From contig CAZAAC010000103.1 in NCBI GenBank assembly GCA_964483155.1, positions 1-5,080 on the forward strand: a stretch of DNA of 5,080 nucleotides, read 5' to 3'. Position numbers and translations under genes: made by a program. The notes beneath the pieces are model-generated. The model made no database searches. It saw only the letters and a program-made list of their open reading frames with translations, and was not told where the DNA came from. Below are positions 4,525 to 5,080 of the stretch, piece by piece (position 1 is the stretch's first letter; every line of letters begins with the position of its first letter). Origin of the DNA: JAAYYM01 sp964483155. GTDB taxonomy: Bacteria; Bacillota; Clostridia; Lachnospirales; Lachnospiraceae.

Positions 4525-5080
4525 TTACAGCTTTTTGTTTCGCAGCCGCAATGCATTGCCTACAACACATACGCTACTAAAAGACATAGCAAATGCCGCG
4601 ATCATAGGACTTAATAATACGCCGCTCATAGGATATAAAATACCTGCCGCTATTGGTATCCCAAGGCAATTATAGAAAAGCGCCCAAAACAGGTTTTGCT
4701 TAATTGTTTTGATTGTAGCATGACTCAACGACAATGCCTTCATGATATCCCGCAAATCATCTTTCATCAACACAACATCTCCTGCATCTAATGCGATATC
4801 ACTTCCCCCGCCTATTGCAATTCCGACATCTGCCTGTATCAATGCTGGTGCATCATTAATACCGTCTCCCACCATACATACTTTCCGTCCACTTTCCTGT
4901 TTTTTACGAATCACCTCTGTTTTATTTTCTGGTAAAACACCTGCCACCACTTCATCAATTCCAAGTTGTTTGGCAATGGCATCCGCTGTCATTTTGCTGT
5001 CTCCAGTTAACATAACAACATCAATCCCTTTTTGCTGCATTTCTCGAATCGCTTCTTTGCTTGTATCTCTTACGACATCA
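4525..5080 (-). CDS. copA: Cu(+)-transporting P1B-type ATPase, C-terminal part (runs off the right edge)
   Basis: This is the last 184 residues of a heavy-metal P-type ATPase that would pump Cu(+) out of the cytoplasm using ATP. The fragment begins DVVRDTSKEAIREMQQKG in the P domain. It has the TGD motif (about 25-27 of the fragment) and the magnesium-binding hinge motif GDGINDAP (71-78), then the last two membrane helices. The seventh helix carries the YN pair (136-137, FWALFYNCLGIPIAAG) and the eighth carries MSFSS (165-169). YN plus MxxSS is the signature of the copper(I) subgroup P1B-1, which favours CopA over zinc or cadmium pumps. The phosphorylation motif DKTGT, the CPC motif and any N-terminal metal-binding domains are outside the window. 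The ATG at 5040 is an internal methionine, not the start. The protein ends NALRLRNKKL, normal for the family. Confidence 0.95.
   Translation of the reverse strand, partial: DVVRDTSKEAIREMQQKGIDVVMLTGDSKMTADAIAKQLGIDEVVAGVLPENKTEVIRKKQESGRKVCMVGDGINDAPALIQADVGIAIGGGSDIALDAGDVVLMKDDLRDIMKALSLSHATIKTIKQNLFWALFYNCLGIPIAAGILYPMSGVLLSPMIAAFAMSFSSVCVVGNALRLRNKKL

Noticed and set aside
4525..5040. A short 171-aa stand-alone gene starting at the ATG at 5040
   Set aside because: The frame continues upstream to the window edge with P-type ATPase sequence (DVVRDTSKEAIRE), so this is an internal methionine of a larger protein.

Overview
The window looks like low-GC Firmicutes DNA, most likely a Clostridia/Lachnospiraceae-type chromosome. 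The evidence is the gene order rimP-nusA-ylxR-ylxQ-infB, a short NusA without C-terminal AR repeats, a four-cysteine YlxR, strong AGGAGG-type ribosome binding sites, and TTGxxx/TAxxxT promoters. This assignment is by recalled family resemblance only; no database search was possible. Every gene I can support lies on the minus strand, so the window reads biologically from right (5080) to left (1).

Layout from 5' to 3' of the transcripts. (1) 5080-4525: the C-terminal 184 residues of a Cu(+)-type P1B ATPase (CopA-like); its N-terminal part is outside the window. (2) 4480-4298: a small unit with a promoter, a tRNA-Glu(CUC) gene and a strong intrinsic terminator. (3) 4230-3387: a good sigma-A promoter, a ~140-nt leader with two possible hairpins, and an unrecognised 221-aa protein with two membrane segments and an acidic extracytoplasmic domain. 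No gene or signal is visible in 4231-4297. (4) 3364-1: the transcription/translation operon. A promoter and an ~85-nt leader with a 12-13 bp hairpin precede rimP (30S maturation), nusA (transcription elongation/termination), ylxR/rnpM (RNase P modulator family), ylxQ (L7Ae-like RNA-binding protein) and the first 311 codons of infB (IF2). The last three genes are tightly packed or overlap: 42 bp between nusA and ylxR, a 20-bp ylxR/ylxQ overlap and a 13-bp ylxQ/infB overlap. This suggests translational coupling.

The operon links transcription (NusA), RNA processing (YlxR, YlxQ), ribosome assembly (RimP) and initiation (IF2). The most notable non-standard content is: the leader hairpin, a candidate NusA-dependent attenuator; a scrambled echo of that leader in the rimP-nusA gap; the disordered N-terminal arm of IF2 with a 12-residue tandem repeat; and the orphan membrane protein with its own structured leader. 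No transposon, CRISPR array or phage element was seen. I did not find a clearly new multi-gene system here.
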